NCBI GenBank assembly: GCA_013297885.1
Contig: JAAFIR010000002.1
Coordinates: forward strand, 124,001 to 188,000
Direction: 5' to 3'
Origin: Leptospirales bacterium
GTDB lineage: Bacteria > Spirochaetota > Leptospiria > Leptospirales > Leptospiraceae
Length of the DNA stretch: 64,000 nt
The notes below the pieces were generated by a model that ran no database searches, was not told the origin of the DNA, and saw only the letters and a program-made list of their open reading frames with translations. Both the position numbers and the translations under genes were made by a program. Below, in pieces: positions 55,507 to 64,000 of this stretch; the stretch's first letter is position 1, and every line of letters begins with the position of its first letter.

Positions 55507-56589
55507 ATGAGCGAGTTAGAAAATTTATATAAATCAGTTTTAAAAATTAATACACCTTCAGGTGTTGGCACTGGATTTTATTTAAAAGAATTTGATGTGA
55601 TACTCACCAATTTTCATGTTGTTGAAGGTCATAGAAAAGTTGCAATTGAATTCCAAGATAAACAAGTCATTTCAGGTTCTGTTCTTGTTATCAACCCATT
55701 TGTAGATTTAGCATTTGTTAAACCAGAAAAAAGTTTAGTAAATGAATTACCAGAACTCATTTTATATCGTGGAAATGATTTGAAGACAAGAGACAAAGTG
55801 ATTATCTTAGGTTACCCACTTGGACTTCCATTTACTGTAACAGAAGGAATTATTTCAAATCCAAGACAACAATTAAATGGCCAAACTGTTCTTCAAACTG
55901 ATGCAGCAATTAATCCCGGTAATTCAGGTGGACCTTTAATAAATCATAAAGGTGAAGTAATTGGAATTACAAAAAGTAAATTTGTAAATGCAGATAATAT
56001 GGGTTTTGCAATTCCAATGGATCAAGTCTTACCTGAGCTTGAAGCTTTCAGAGTAAATCCAAATGTTGCATTTGCAGTAAAATGTCCTTCATGTAATCAT
56101 TCACTTCATGAAAAAATGGACAACTGTTCTAACTGTGGAGCAAAGCTTGATAAAACATTATTTGATGAAGAACCTAAAACAGAAATGGCTATTTTTGTGG
56201 AAGATGTATTTAAGAAGTTAAATATTGACCCTGTTATTGCAAGCCGTGGAACAGACTTCTGGGAATTTCACCAAGGCTCTGCTTTAATTCGTTATTTTGT
56301 TTATAGAAATAGCTTTTTATTTGCTACTAGTCCAATAGTGAATTTACCAAAAAGTAATTTAGGTGAAGTTTATAAATATGTTTTAAGTAATCCTGTTGCT
56401 CCATTTAACTTAGGGATTTCTCAAACTGGTGTTTATATTTCATATAGAGTTCATATGTCAGATATTAAAACTTCTAAAAAAGAAACAATTTTAAAAAATT
56501 TAGCAGACTTAGCAACCAAAGCGGATGAGTTAGACAATTTCTTAGTTGATAAGTATGGATGTGAATGGAGAGAAGAATCACGTAAATAA
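55507..56589 (+). CDS. Cytosolic trypsin-like serine protease with zinc ribbon and YbjN-like C-terminal domain
   Basis: A 360-residue protein without a signal peptide. The trypsin-like domain (about 1-180) has catalytic H37 (TNFHVV), D67 (FVDLAF) and S140 (NPGNSGGPL). A zinc ribbon follows with C193-x2-C196 and C207-x2-C210. The C-terminal part (about 225-350) resembles the YbjN/chaperone-like fold. The catalytic triad is that of HtrA-type proteases, but PDZ domains and export signal are absent. The AAGGAGA ribosome site is strong. It is the second gene of an operon with the 394-residue protein; target unknown. Confidence 0.8.
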   Translation: MSELENLYKSVLKINTPSGVGTGFYLKEFDVILTNFHVVEGHRKVAIEFQDKQVISGSVLVINPFVDLAFVKPEKSLVNELPELILYRGNDLKTRDKVIILGYPLGLPFTVTEGIISNPRQQLNGQTVLQTDAAINPGNSGGPLINHKGEVIGITKSKFVNADNMGFAIPMDQVLPELEAFRVNPNVAFAVKCPSCNHSLHEKMDNCSNCGAKLDKTLFDEEPKTEMAIFVEDVFKKLNIDPVIASRGTDFWEFHQGSALIRYFVYRNSFLFATSPIVNLPKSNLGEVYKYVLSNPVAPFNLGISQTGVYISYRVHMSDIKTSKKETILKNLADLATKADELDNFLVDKYGCEWREESRK

Positions 56590-56608
56590 AAGAAGAAGTT
56601 AGTAAAAA

Positions 56609-56654
56609 AAAATTAGAAGATTGTATTATATTTGATAACATATCTTCTAATTTT
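56609..56654 (+). terminator. Terminator hairpin after the protease operon
   Basis: AAAATTAGAAGAT (56609-56621) pairs perfectly with 56642-56654 across a 20-nt loop, followed by an A/T-rich run ending in TTTTTT. It begins 20 bp after the protease stop. The rest of the 56590-56873 gap holds only A/T runs. Confidence 0.6.
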
Positions 56655-56873
56655 AAAATAATTTTTTCATTTAAAAAATAGAAAATCTAAATTTTTTCTC
56701 GCCAAATATTGATTTAACAATATATGAAATATCTTCTTAGTAAGAAAAATAAAACTTCCATTTATTCACATTATTTTTATTTAACAATTTTCACAAAAGT
56801 ATATACATTAGTAAATACTTAAAAAAAAAATTTTAAGTTGATAAAACTAAAAAAAATTCCTCTAAATTTTTTT

Positions 56874-57119
56874 TTAAAGAGAATTATGACTACCATCACA
56901 AAATGCTCCATTTTTTGAATGTTTACATCCACAAAAGTAAACTGTTTCAGAATTTTCAAATTTACAAACAACAGGTTTCATACCAGTTTCTTTTCGAGCA
57001 TGAGCTCCATCACAATAAGGTTGGTTTTCTGAATGCCCACAAGAACACCAAACTTTTTTATCTCCAGAATTTACTTCTACTGTATAAGGGCTTTTTTGTG
57101 CGATTTTGATATTTGACAT
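56874..57119 (-). CDS. CDGSH iron-sulfur domain protein
   Basis: An 81-residue protein with two CDGSH-type motifs: CSCGHSENQPYCDGAH (first, with CDGAH in place of CDGSH) and CGCKHSKNGAFCDGSH (second). Each motif supplies three Cys and one His for a 2Fe-2S cluster. Duplicated CDGSH proteins of this size are known in bacteria and transfer electrons or clusters. AGGAG lies upstream of the ATG. It is divergent from the following lipoprotein gene. Confidence 0.92.
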   Translation of the reverse strand: MSNIKIAQKSPYTVEVNSGDKKVWCSCGHSENQPYCDGAHARKETGMKPVVCKFENSETVYFCGCKHSKNGAFCDGSHNSL

Positions 57120-57187
57120 ATATTTCTCCTGTTTGTTTAGACAAGAATTTGCTTGATTTATGGGAAAAAAAATAAAATCTAAAATAT

Positions 57188-57658
57188 ATGAAAAATTTTA
57201 TTCATATTTTATTGATTTTTTTCTTTCTTCAATGCTCTAGTGAAGAAAGAAGAAGTTTGGAAATTAGAAATTTAGAACAAGGAAATCAAGAAGAAAAAAT
57301 CTCTGCTTGTAATTATTTAGGAAAAGAAGAAAAAGATAAACTTGCGAGTCAGGCTATTTCTAAATTGGTTTTATCCAGCACTGAAAAAAATATTGTTCTA
57401 AATTGTATTCATGCATTAGGTTTTATTGGTGTTGGAGGAAATTCAAATTCTTCACTTTCAAAAAAAATTTTGTCATCAAAAGATTCTGATATACAACATG
57501 CTGCTCTTTATTCAATTTATGATATTATGACTAAATCAGGAATTGAAACTTCTAGCAGAGATGCAGTTCATTATTCAGATGTTCACCTTAGGCAAAATTT
57601 AGAAATATCAGAACTTATTGATAAAATAAAACTCTTCATGAAAGAAAAAGAAAAATAA
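57188..57658 (+). CDS. Lipoprotein with HEAT-like helical repeats
   Basis: A 156-residue lipoprotein with signal peptide and lipobox FFLQC16. The mature part is helical and looks like HEAT repeats (NQEEKISACNYLGKE, AISKLVLSSTEKNIVLNCIHALGFIG, DSDIQHAALYSIYDIM). It probably acts as a protein-binding scaffold at the membrane. It is the first gene of a tightly packed plus-strand run; the next gene starts 2 bp after its stop. Confidence 0.72.
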   Translation: MKNFIHILLIFFFLQCSSEERRSLEIRNLEQGNQEEKISACNYLGKEEKDKLASQAISKLVLSSTEKNIVLNCIHALGFIGVGGNSNSSLSKKILSSKDSDIQHAALYSIYDIMTKSGIETSSRDAVHYSDVHLRQNLEISELIDKIKLFMKEKEK

Positions 57659-57660
57659 CT

Positions 57661-58452
57661 TTGCTTAGTCCAAAAGAAATTACTAGATACTCTAGAAATA
57701 TTTTACTTTCTGAAGTTGGAAAAAAAGGACAAGAAAAATTGACTAGTTCAATTGTAACAGTTGTTGGTGCAGGAGGGCTTGGTTCACCTGTTTTGTATTA
57801 TTTAGCTGCTGCAGGTGTTGGTGAAATTAGAATTATTGATTCTGATTTTGTTGACTTAACCAACTTGCAAAGACAAATTTTGTTTAACGAAAATTCAATC
57901 GGTAAATCAAAATCATTAGAAGCTAAAAAAGTTTTAGAAAGTTTAAATCCAAATTTAAATATTATTTCATTTCATGAAAGATTAACAGATAAAAATTATA
58001 AACAAATTTTATGCGGCTCTGATTTGGTAATCGAGGGTTCGGATAATTTTGAAACAAAATTTTTAGTAAATGATGCATGTTTTCTTTTAAATATTCCTCT
58101 TTTAATTGGAGGAATATTTCAATTTGAAGGACAAATTCTTGGAATTAAATCTAGTGGACATTGTTATCGTTGTATATTCGAAAAAATTCCAGAAGGTTCA
58201 ATTCCAAATTGTTCAGAAGCAGGAGTAATTGGTTCTGTTGCAGGAATAATTGGATCTCTATTAGCTACTGAATCAATAAAATTTTTACTATCGAAGGACG
58301 ATAGTATATTCAGAAACCTATTAAGTATAGATTCTTTAAATTTAAATTTTAGAAAAATCCCAATCAAAAAAAATCCACATTGTATATTATGCGGTAAAAA
58401 TCCCAAAATATCAGAAGTCAAACTTGAAACACAAGCACTCTGCGAGGTATAA
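57661..58452 (+). CDS. HesA/MoeB/ThiF-family adenylyltransferase
   Basis: A 263-residue E1-like protein. The nucleotide-binding motif VVGAGGLGSPVLYYLAAAGVG, the DLTNLQRQILF segment with the catalytic Asn/Arg region, and SDNFETKFLVND are typical. Two Cys pairs for zinc are visible: CYRC in the middle and CILC near the end. The family adenylates the C-terminal Gly of a sulfur carrier (MoaD/ThiS). The start is TTG at 57661, two bases after the upstream stop. The pathway (molybdopterin, thiamine or another) cannot be set; no moaD or thiS is in the window. Confidence 0.85.
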   Translation: MLSPKEITRYSRNILLSEVGKKGQEKLTSSIVTVVGAGGLGSPVLYYLAAAGVGEIRIIDSDFVDLTNLQRQILFNENSIGKSKSLEAKKVLESLNPNLNIISFHERLTDKNYKQILCGSDLVIEGSDNFETKFLVNDACFLLNIPLLIGGIFQFEGQILGIKSSGHCYRCIFEKIPEGSIPNCSEAGVIGSVAGIIGSLLATESIKFLLSKDDSIFRNLLSIDSLNLNFRKIPIKKNPHCILCGKNPKISEVKLETQALCEV

Positions 58453-59696
58453 TGACATTACTTAGAAACTTTTTTATTTTCTCTCTTATTTTTTTACACT
58501 GTAAATCATCTCTTGAATCTTTAATTCGTAAAGAACCTTCATTAGTTGAAGTTAAACCATCATCAGTAAAATTTTACGAAACTATTCTTCCATCCTTAGC
58601 AAAAAAAAATATTCTACTTGTAACAAATCCTTCGGGTATTGGTTCTAACCCTGAAAAACTAATGAAACAATTTAAAGAAAAAGATGTACGAATTAAATAC
58701 CTTCTTGGATTAGAACATGGATTTCTAGGACTTGAAGAAGATTTTATTTCTACACCAGTTACAATTGATCCAATTTTTAATGTACCAATTTATCACGTTT
58801 ATAAACTAAAACCATCTGATTTGCAACTACTAATATCAGGGGTTGATACAATTGTATTTGATGTACAGGATATGGGTATGCGTTGTTATACTTATTTAAC
58901 TGTTATCAAAAGATTAATGGATCAAATTCCAAATATTAAAACTGAACTAATTGTTTTAGATCATATAAGCCCAGGAATGGAAGTTCCAGCAGCTGGTGAA
59001 GAAATGAAATCTTCTAATGAGAATTTTGCAGGAGAGTTCCCTACTCTATTTTTTTCAGGGCATACAATAGGTGAATCAGCAATGTTTTATAATTCTGAAT
59101 ATTTAAAAAATAAAGTTAATTTAAAAATTATTCCTGTGGAAAATTATAAAAGAGGAATGTATTTTGAAAAAACGGGACTTGTTTGGAACACACCTTCCCC
59201 TAATTTACCAACCCTAGATTCTGCAAGAAATTATTTGTCACTAGTCCTGCTGGAAGGTGTGAACGTTTCAGTTGGTCGTGGTACCCAAGCCCCATTTATA
59301 TATTTTGGTTCACCTTATTTTAAGGATCAAGAAGAGCTTGCAAATCTATTAAATTCTTCTTCTAAAGATGAATATTACTTTCAACCGATCTTTTTTAAAC
59401 CATTTTTTGGCCCTTATAAAGATAAAATTTGCAGAGGATTGCGACTAACTATTGTGAATTTGAATTATAATCCGATAAAATTAGCATATACTTTGATTAA
59501 GTTAATTCATGATAAATACAAAAAAGAATTTAAATGGACAGGATGGGGTCAAACAATTACTATTGACCATTTATGGGGAACAGATCATTTTAGAAAATCA
59601 ATTGAATCTGATAAAACTTATGAAGAGTTTCATCAAAAATTTGAAAAAATTGAATTGGAATATAGAGAAAAAAACAAAAAGTACAATTTGTACTAA
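58452..59696 (+). CDS. NamZ/DUF1343-family exo-N-acetylmuramidase, lipoprotein
   Basis: A 414-residue protein with signal peptide and lipobox FLHC17, followed by the DUF1343 domain. LGLEHGFLG, FDVQDMGMRCYTYL and EGVNVSVGRGTQAPF fit the family, recently characterised in Bacteroidota as exo-beta-N-acetylmuramidases (NamZ). It probably recycles cell-wall sugars at the membrane. It overlaps the upstream gene by 1 bp. It is one of several envelope genes in this run. Confidence 0.82.
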   Translation: MTLLRNFFIFSLIFLHCKSSLESLIRKEPSLVEVKPSSVKFYETILPSLAKKNILLVTNPSGIGSNPEKLMKQFKEKDVRIKYLLGLEHGFLGLEEDFISTPVTIDPIFNVPIYHVYKLKPSDLQLLISGVDTIVFDVQDMGMRCYTYLTVIKRLMDQIPNIKTELIVLDHISPGMEVPAAGEEMKSSNENFAGEFPTLFFSGHTIGESAMFYNSEYLKNKVNLKIIPVENYKRGMYFEKTGLVWNTPSPNLPTLDSARNYLSLVLLEGVNVSVGRGTQAPFIYFGSPYFKDQEELANLLNSSSKDEYYFQPIFFKPFFGPYKDKICRGLRLTIVNLNYNPIKLAYTLIKLIHDKYKKEFKWTGWGQTITIDHLWGTDHFRKSIESDKTYEEFHQKFEKIELEYREKNKKYNLY

Positions 59697-59705
59697 AAGG
59701 AATTT

Positions 59706-60272
59706 ATGAAAAAAATTATTATATTATTTTTAATTTCACTTTCTATTTTTTCAGAAAGCAAATGGAAAAGACTTTCTAAGGAAGAAAGAATAGGTGCAGA
59801 AAAAGAATTTGAAATTGAAAAAAAATCTAAAACTTTAAAAGAAAAATTTTCTTTTACAAAAGAAATCATTGTACCCTATTCTGGTTGTGGAGAAGATTTT
59901 CCAAAAATGATCGGAGAATTTCCATGTAGTTTTTTATCTGATGAACATTCAATAAAAAAAAGTGTTGAAGATGTAAACAGAGATTCTGCTGATGGAGGGA
60001 GGATTGGAATAAGAGTTTCAAAAGAAAAAAATCTACTGGGTGGAAAAGTTTTTTTAGTTGGGGATGATCCAAAAGAAGACGGTTCAAAAAATGAAGATCA
60101 TCTAGAAGTTTATTATTTAAAAAATAATTATATTTCTCATTATAAATATAAAAATTATTTAGTATTATTTAAATGGGTTGGAGAAAAATCTTCAGAATCA
60201 TTAATCTCCATTTTTGTAATTCGTTATGATAAAGGAAAGGTATTTTCTTCTAAAAGGATTGATTTTAAATGA
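59706..60272 (+). CDS. Exported protein of unknown function
   Basis: A 188-residue protein with a signal peptide (about 1-17), a Lys/Glu-rich helix (about 20-50), and a beta-rich part with two Cys (GCGEDFPKMIGEFPC). No family is recognised. It lies 9 bp after the NamZ-like gene with AAAAGGAA as ribosome site and overlaps the next gene by 4 bp, so it is part of the same transcript. Confidence 0.68.
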   Translation: MKKIIILFLISLSIFSESKWKRLSKEERIGAEKEFEIEKKSKTLKEKFSFTKEIIVPYSGCGEDFPKMIGEFPCSFLSDEHSIKKSVEDVNRDSADGGRIGIRVSKEKNLLGGKVFLVGDDPKEDGSKNEDHLEVYYLKNNYISHYKYKNYLVLFKWVGEKSSESLISIFVIRYDKGKVFSSKRIDFK

Positions 60273-61117
60273 AAGGCTTTCTCAGAATGATGAAACACAG
60301 TGGAATTTCTCCTGTTGAATATCGTTTTGAGTTAGCAATTTATCCCCCTTCAAAAAAAAAATCTGAAAAATTATCACCTACACTAATTCATTCTGACTAT
60401 TCAATAAACAGTTTGTTAGGAAAAAAAATAAAATTAAAATTTAATGAAGAAATTCGATGTGTTGATTGTGGTAAAATTACAAAAAAAAGTTTTAACAGTG
60501 GTTCTTGTTATACTTGTTTTTCAACTCTAGCTTCTAATGATTTTTGTATTTTAAAACCAGAAAATTGCCATCATCATTTAGGAACTTGCAGAGAACCTGA
60601 ATGGGGGAAATTAAATTGTTTTAAAAAACATACTGTTTATCTTGCAAATACTTCTGGTGTAAAAGTTGGAATTACAAAAGAAAATCCTGTCACAAAAAGA
60701 TGGGTAGATCAGGGTGCCATGTATGCAATTCCTGTTTTAGAAGTTGAATCTAGAAGAGAAGCTGGGCTTGTTGAAATTGAATTTGCTAATTTTGTTACTG
60801 ATAAAACTTCTTGGCAGAAAAATACAAGTTCTGATTCTGAAAAAATTGATTTAATTGAAAAAAAAGATGAATTACTTCGTAAAATTAATATAAGAAATAT
60901 TTTATCAAATTTTAAATTGAATGATGCAAAAGAAGAAATTAATATAACTTATCCTATAAAATCTTATCCAAAAAAAAAATTGTCATATAAAGTTTCTAAA
61001 GAAAAACCAATTGAAGATATTTTAGTTGGTATAAAAGGTCAGTATTTACTTTTTGAGTCTGGTGTAATAAATCTCAGAGCTTATGAAGGCTATTATGTGG
61101 AGATTGAACTTCCATGA
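60269..61117 (+). CDS. DUF2797-family zinc-binding protein
   Basis: A 282-residue cytosolic protein. Cys pairs in IRCVDCGKITKKSF and GSCYTCF with a later His/Cys group (CHHHLGTC) would bind zinc. The segment CREPEWGKLNCFKKHTVYLANTSGVKVGITKE followed by RWVDQGAMYA is the DUF2797 core, with a GIY-YIG-like VYLA...KVGITK pattern. Function is unknown; nuclease-like fold is possible. It overlaps both neighbours by 4 bp. Confidence 0.8.
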   Translation: MKGFLRMMKHSGISPVEYRFELAIYPPSKKKSEKLSPTLIHSDYSINSLLGKKIKLKFNEEIRCVDCGKITKKSFNSGSCYTCFSTLASNDFCILKPENCHHHLGTCREPEWGKLNCFKKHTVYLANTSGVKVGITKENPVTKRWVDQGAMYAIPVLEVESRREAGLVEIEFANFVTDKTSWQKNTSSDSEKIDLIEKKDELLRKINIRNILSNFKLNDAKEEINITYPIKSYPKKKLSYKVSKEKPIEDILVGIKGQYLLFESGVINLRAYEGYYVEIELP

Positions 61118-61908
61118 AATTTTTCTTGTTCAACTTATTTTTATTTTTTAGTTTAAGTAGCCAAACTTTGGACGAAATAAAAAAATTAAGAGAACAAGGA
61201 AGACTTGAAGAAGCGATTGAAATTTTACAATCAAACTCCAACCTTAATAATATTGAATCGGAAACTTTACTTGCAAGACTTTTTTTAGATAAAAATTCTT
61301 TTGAAGATGCTATTAGGATTTATAATAAGCTATGTAAAGTTTTAAATACTCACGATTGTTATAATGAATTGGCTATTTCTTATTTATCTATTGGCGAATA
61401 TGAACTAGCGATTAATTCTTTGGAACAAGCAATATCTTTAAATAATAAATCAGCTATGGTATATTCCAATTTAGCTCTAGCATATTTAGTGGTGAAAAAA
61501 AATGAAAAAGCAGAAGAAGCTCATAAAATAGCAATTAAACTTTCTCCAGAAAATCCAATCGTAAAAATCAATTATGCAGTATTTTTAGTGAAACAAAAAA
61601 AAATTTCTGAAGCCAAAGGTTTACTTTCTCAAATTTTAAAAGAAAATAAATCTCTTTTTATAGCTGAACTTTATATGGGAATTGCACACTATCTTAAAGA
61701 AGAATATACCCAAAGTATGATTCATTATAATCGAGGATTATTAATTCACCCTGAATCAGCAGATTTATTTTATTATCGTTCCCTTTTATATTATAAAAAA
61801 GGTGATTATGTAAATGCTATGTTAGATTTAAAAAAAGTGGAAAAATTTTATCCAGACTATCCAAATGTTTTAGAATTAAAAAAATTAATTTCAGGAGATT
61901 CAAGATGA
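61114..61908 (+). CDS. TPR-repeat exported protein
   Basis: A 264-residue protein with a signal peptide (about 1-18) and about six tetratricopeptide repeats (e.g. LAISYLSIGEYELAINSLEQAISLNNKSAMVYSNLALAYLVVKKNEKAEEAHKIAIKLSPENP). TPR arrays mediate protein-protein contacts. It overlaps the DUF2797 gene and the next gene by 4 bp each, so it is translated in a coupled series. It may support assembly of envelope proteins. Confidence 0.85.
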   Translation: MKFFLFNLFLFFSLSSQTLDEIKKLREQGRLEEAIEILQSNSNLNNIESETLLARLFLDKNSFEDAIRIYNKLCKVLNTHDCYNELAISYLSIGEYELAINSLEQAISLNNKSAMVYSNLALAYLVVKKNEKAEEAHKIAIKLSPENPIVKINYAVFLVKQKKISEAKGLLSQILKENKSLFIAELYMGIAHYLKEEYTQSMIHYNRGLLIHPESADLFYYRSLLYYKKGDYVNAMLDLKKVEKFYPDYPNVLELKKLISGDSR

Positions 61909-62960
61909 TTCTAAAATTTTTTAAATTGATTTTTTTATTAATTTCGACTTCTATTTATTCTCAAACAGGTTTAAATTTTAAGATTACTGAATACGGCGTA
62001 CTCAATTATGCAGCTGATTCAAAAAGTCAAGCTTCAGAAATTGTTTTAAAAGATAAACCTAAAATGGATAAAATTTCCGAAGTTTTAATTTTTAAAAATT
62101 TTATTCCTTTTGAACAAAAATTTTCAATTGATCCCTTAAAAAAAAATACTGTTACAGGTCTTGCTGGAGTTAGAATAGAATTCCCAGAAAATTCATTTAA
62201 TTCAGAAACAAATATTGAACTCCTTCTTACTGAATATATTGATGAAATAGATTTTATTTCATCAGGTCATGGACAAATTTTTTATAATAAATATGGTTCT
62301 GAACAATTGATGTTGTCTGGAGGAATGTTTAAAATTAAATTTCAAAAAGATGGAAAAGAAATTAGTTTAGAAAAAGGAAAATATATCGAAATTCAATTTC
62401 CAGATTATTTTCCAAAAGAAAATTTTGGTTTATTCTATTTTGAGGATGGAGTTTGGAATTTAAAATCATCTTTATCAAAATCAGAAAAAAGTTTAATTTC
62501 TGAATCAGCCAGTTTTGAAAAAAAAAGTATTATTGGAGTAAGGCTTGCTAAAGTTGATAAATCTGGTCTTTGGAATTTTGCAAGCACAGAAGTTACAAAT
62601 AATTCTATTTCAGTAAAAAAAGATTCTCCTAATTTTATCGCAATTTTGATTCCAAGAAACGGGAGGGGCTTTGTCCTCAAAGAAATAAAAGAGATTAGTT
62701 TTTCTCTTCCTGCTTATAAAAATTCAAGTTTAGATTTATTATTAGTTAAAGATGATTCTTATGTTGTTCAAACTTTTCAATCAGCAGATAAAACTTTTAA
62801 TGATAAAAATCCTGAAGGAAATAATAATACCAGACAAGAAATAATAATTAATGGAGATTGGAAAAAACTATCAAATACTGATTTAAAAGATAAACAACTT
62901 CTAAGACAAAAACTTGGATTTCCAGTATATTCAGCTTATATATCTTATAAAAAACAATAA
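61905..62960 (+). CDS. Exported protein with a ZU5-like domain
   Basis: A 351-residue protein with a signal peptide (about 1-19). The segment TGLAGVRIEFPENSFNSETNIELLLTEYIDEIDFISSG (about 83-120) and the following MLSGGMFKIKFQKDGKEISLEKGKYIEIQFP resemble ZU5/CHU-type beta domains of surface proteins. A second beta region (about 220-345) ends the protein. It is the last gene of the overlapping plus-strand group before the GGDEF-EAL gene. No function is known; a surface or periplasmic role is inferred. Confidence 0.65.
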   Translation: MILKFFKLIFLLISTSIYSQTGLNFKITEYGVLNYAADSKSQASEIVLKDKPKMDKISEVLIFKNFIPFEQKFSIDPLKKNTVTGLAGVRIEFPENSFNSETNIELLLTEYIDEIDFISSGHGQIFYNKYGSEQLMLSGGMFKIKFQKDGKEISLEKGKYIEIQFPDYFPKENFGLFYFEDGVWNLKSSLSKSEKSLISESASFEKKSIIGVRLAKVDKSGLWNFASTEVTNNSISVKKDSPNFIAILIPRNGRGFVLKEIKEISFSLPAYKNSSLDLLLVKDDSYVVQTFQSADKTFNDKNPEGNNNTRQEIIINGDWKKLSNTDLKDKQLLRQKLGFPVYSAYISYKKQ

Positions 62961-62997
62961 TCACTTTACTTTTTTTTTAGCAAATTAAAATAAGAGT

Positions 62998-64000
62998 GTG
63001 AATTGGTTAAATAAATTATTTGAAGAACAATTAAAATCTCATGGACTGATTGAATTCGCAGAAAAAAATAAAGAAGTATTTAAAAAAATTTCCCAAACCT
63101 ATTCCGAACTAGAAACAAAAAATTCTGAGTTTGAAAAATTGACTAAAGAGCTCAATCAAAAAAATAAAAATCTTATCGGACTAATTGAAGAATTAAACTA
63201 TATTGCTTACCATGATACTTTAACAGGACTTTTTAATAGAGTTTATTTTATTAATGAATTAGATAAAACAATTGAATCTTCAGAAAAATTATTTTCTATT
63301 ATTTATTTGGATATAGATAGATTCAAATTTATAAATGAAGGTTTAGGTCACACAATTGGTGACAAATTAATCGAAAAAGTTGCTATTAGATTAAAACAAT
63401 TTCAATCAGATAATATTCAGATAGCTAGATTAAATGGTGATGTTTTTGTTATTTTACTTAAGAACTTAAATTCTAAAGAAGAAATCGATTATTTTTTAGA
63501 TCTTATTCAAAAAGAATTTAAGCCTTCGTTTAAAGTTGATTACAATGAAATTTTTTTAACAATAAGCATCGGTGTTTCAACTAGTAATGAAAAATATAGA
63601 ACACCAGCTGATATGATGAGAGACTCTGATACAGCTTTATTTTATGCCAAAAAAAAAGGACGAGCAAGAGCTGAATATTTTAATTCTTATATGAATTCAA
63701 ATGCAATAAGTCTTGTAGAAATGGAAATTGATTTAAGGCATGCTATTGAAAAAAATGAGTTTAGATTATATTATCAACCTATATTAGAAATTAAATCAAA
63801 TTCCATTAAAGGTTTCGAAGCTTTAATTCGATGGGAACATCCAAATAAAGGATTTATTTCTCCAGCACAATTTATTCCAATTGCTGAAGAAACAGGTATT
63901 ATTAATTATATTGGTGAATGGGTAATTAAAGAAGCGATCAAAACATGCAAAAACTTAGAATCCTATAATAAAAGTTTTTTTGTATCTGTAAATCTTTCAT
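62998..64000 (+). CDS. GGDEF-EAL protein with degenerate GGDEF, C-terminus off the window edge
   Basis: 334 residues are visible. A coiled-coil N-terminal part (about 1-65) leads to a GGDEF domain (about 66-225: HDTLTGLFNRVYF, LDIDRFKFINEGLGHTIGD) whose signature reads N-G-D-V-F in place of GGDEF, so cyclase activity is probably lost. An EAL domain begins near 235 with the intact GFEALIRWEHP, which carries the Glu of the signature. It is predicted to be a c-di-GMP phosphodiesterase, possibly allosterically controlled by GTP at the GGDEF site. The GTG start at 62998 follows AAATAAGA; the C-terminus is cut off. Confidence 0.85.
   Translation, partial: MNWLNKLFEEQLKSHGLIEFAEKNKEVFKKISQTYSELETKNSEFEKLTKELNQKNKNLIGLIEELNYIAYHDTLTGLFNRVYFINELDKTIESSEKLFSIIYLDIDRFKFINEGLGHTIGDKLIEKVAIRLKQFQSDNIQIARLNGDVFVILLKNLNSKEEIDYFLDLIQKEFKPSFKVDYNEIFLTISIGVSTSNEKYRTPADMMRDSDTALFYAKKKGRARAEYFNSYMNSNAISLVEMEIDLRHAIEKNEFRLYYQPILEIKSNSIKGFEALIRWEHPNKGFISPAQFIPIAEETGIINYIGEWVIKEAIKTCKNLESYNKSFFVSVNLS

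Overview
The window reads as chromosomal DNA of a very AT-rich spirochaete, most likely a relative of Leptospira. The support is: a FliN beginning with the Leptospira-style MTDGSLSQEDIDALLSGG, a probable flagellar-coiling (FcpA/FcpB-type) protein, a CheX phosphatase, a large lipoprotein ending in a DUF1554 domain, an FMN-binding GltB-like protein, many short lipoproteins with relaxed lipoboxes ending in Cys, and several class III cyclases and cNMP-binding proteins. The assignment is inferred from gene content; base composition looks clearly lower in GC than cultured Leptospira. No rRNA, tRNA or CRISPR array was recognised.

Layout. 1-2920: a PAS/histidine-kinase gene (cut by the edge), a small c-type cytochrome-like gene and an M23 peptidase. 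2921-8364: an accessory patch with a HepT-MntA toxin-antitoxin pair, two tandem lipoprotein paralogues plus a third broken copy, a remnant of a second MntA-like gene, a CobW/COG0523 GTPase set between two structured repeats, two unknown membrane proteins, and a BrnA-like antitoxin that appears to have lost its toxin. 8356-16865: housekeeping runs on the minus strand (maf; SDR + ABC-F + MORN; fliN + lipoprotein + membrane protein + GltB-like). 16951-22630: AAA ATPase, FcpA/B-like protein, zinc ribbon protein, DoxX, LptC, a GT4 glycosyltransferase and a frameshifted small gene. 22841-33296: a solitary Z1-domain ATPase, exonuclease III, an adenylate cyclase, argH with cyclophilin and an exonuclease, a SurA-N-like protein and CheX. 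33359-40928: structured repeats, a transposase relic, prfC-ispF, a pseudo-receiver/RsbW/cNMP fusion, a CitE-like lyase and a UPF0175/DUF3368 toxin-antitoxin pair preceded by six perfect 14-bp repeats. 40959-52320: a four-gene operon (giant NHL/LamG/DUF1554 lipoprotein, adenylate cyclase, FecR/Ig-like protein, DUF5683-like protein), a metallo-beta-lactamase/dual-cNMP protein and a GNAT acetyltransferase. 52747-64000: an M20 amidohydrolase, a two-gene protease module, a CDGSH protein and a tightly packed plus-strand run (HesA/MoeB-like, NamZ/DUF1343, DUF2797, TPR and others) ending in a GGDEF-EAL protein cut by the edge.

Main discovery. At least ten intergenic copies (J1, J2, J4-J11), plus one degenerate copy (J3), share one architecture of about 115-170 bp. 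An outer 5-bp stem (P1) is followed by a conserved ARGGATTGA strand, a hairpin P2 with a 3-bp basal helix and a 13-14-bp upper helix, a conserved GAAAGCNCG strand, a long hairpin P3 of unrelated sequence in each copy, and then the P1 partner. P1 (GCGAA/TTCGC, GAGTT/AACTC, GCAAA/TTTGC, GCGAG/CTCGC), the P2 base (AAC/GTT, CTC/GAG, AGC/GCT) and P3 all change in a compensatory way, so selection or propagation acts on the folded three-way junction rather than on the sequence. Copies lie in both orientations next to unrelated genes, and three inward-facing pairs bracket cobW, the CitE-like gene and the doxX-lptC-glycosyltransferase group. I do not recognise the family; a mobile structured element (single-stranded DNA or RNA) is the leading idea.

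Signalling is the other theme: two class III adenylate cyclases, two proteins with cNMP-binding domains, a PAS kinase, an RsbW-like kinase, CheX and a GGDEF-EAL protein all occur in one 64-kb segment.
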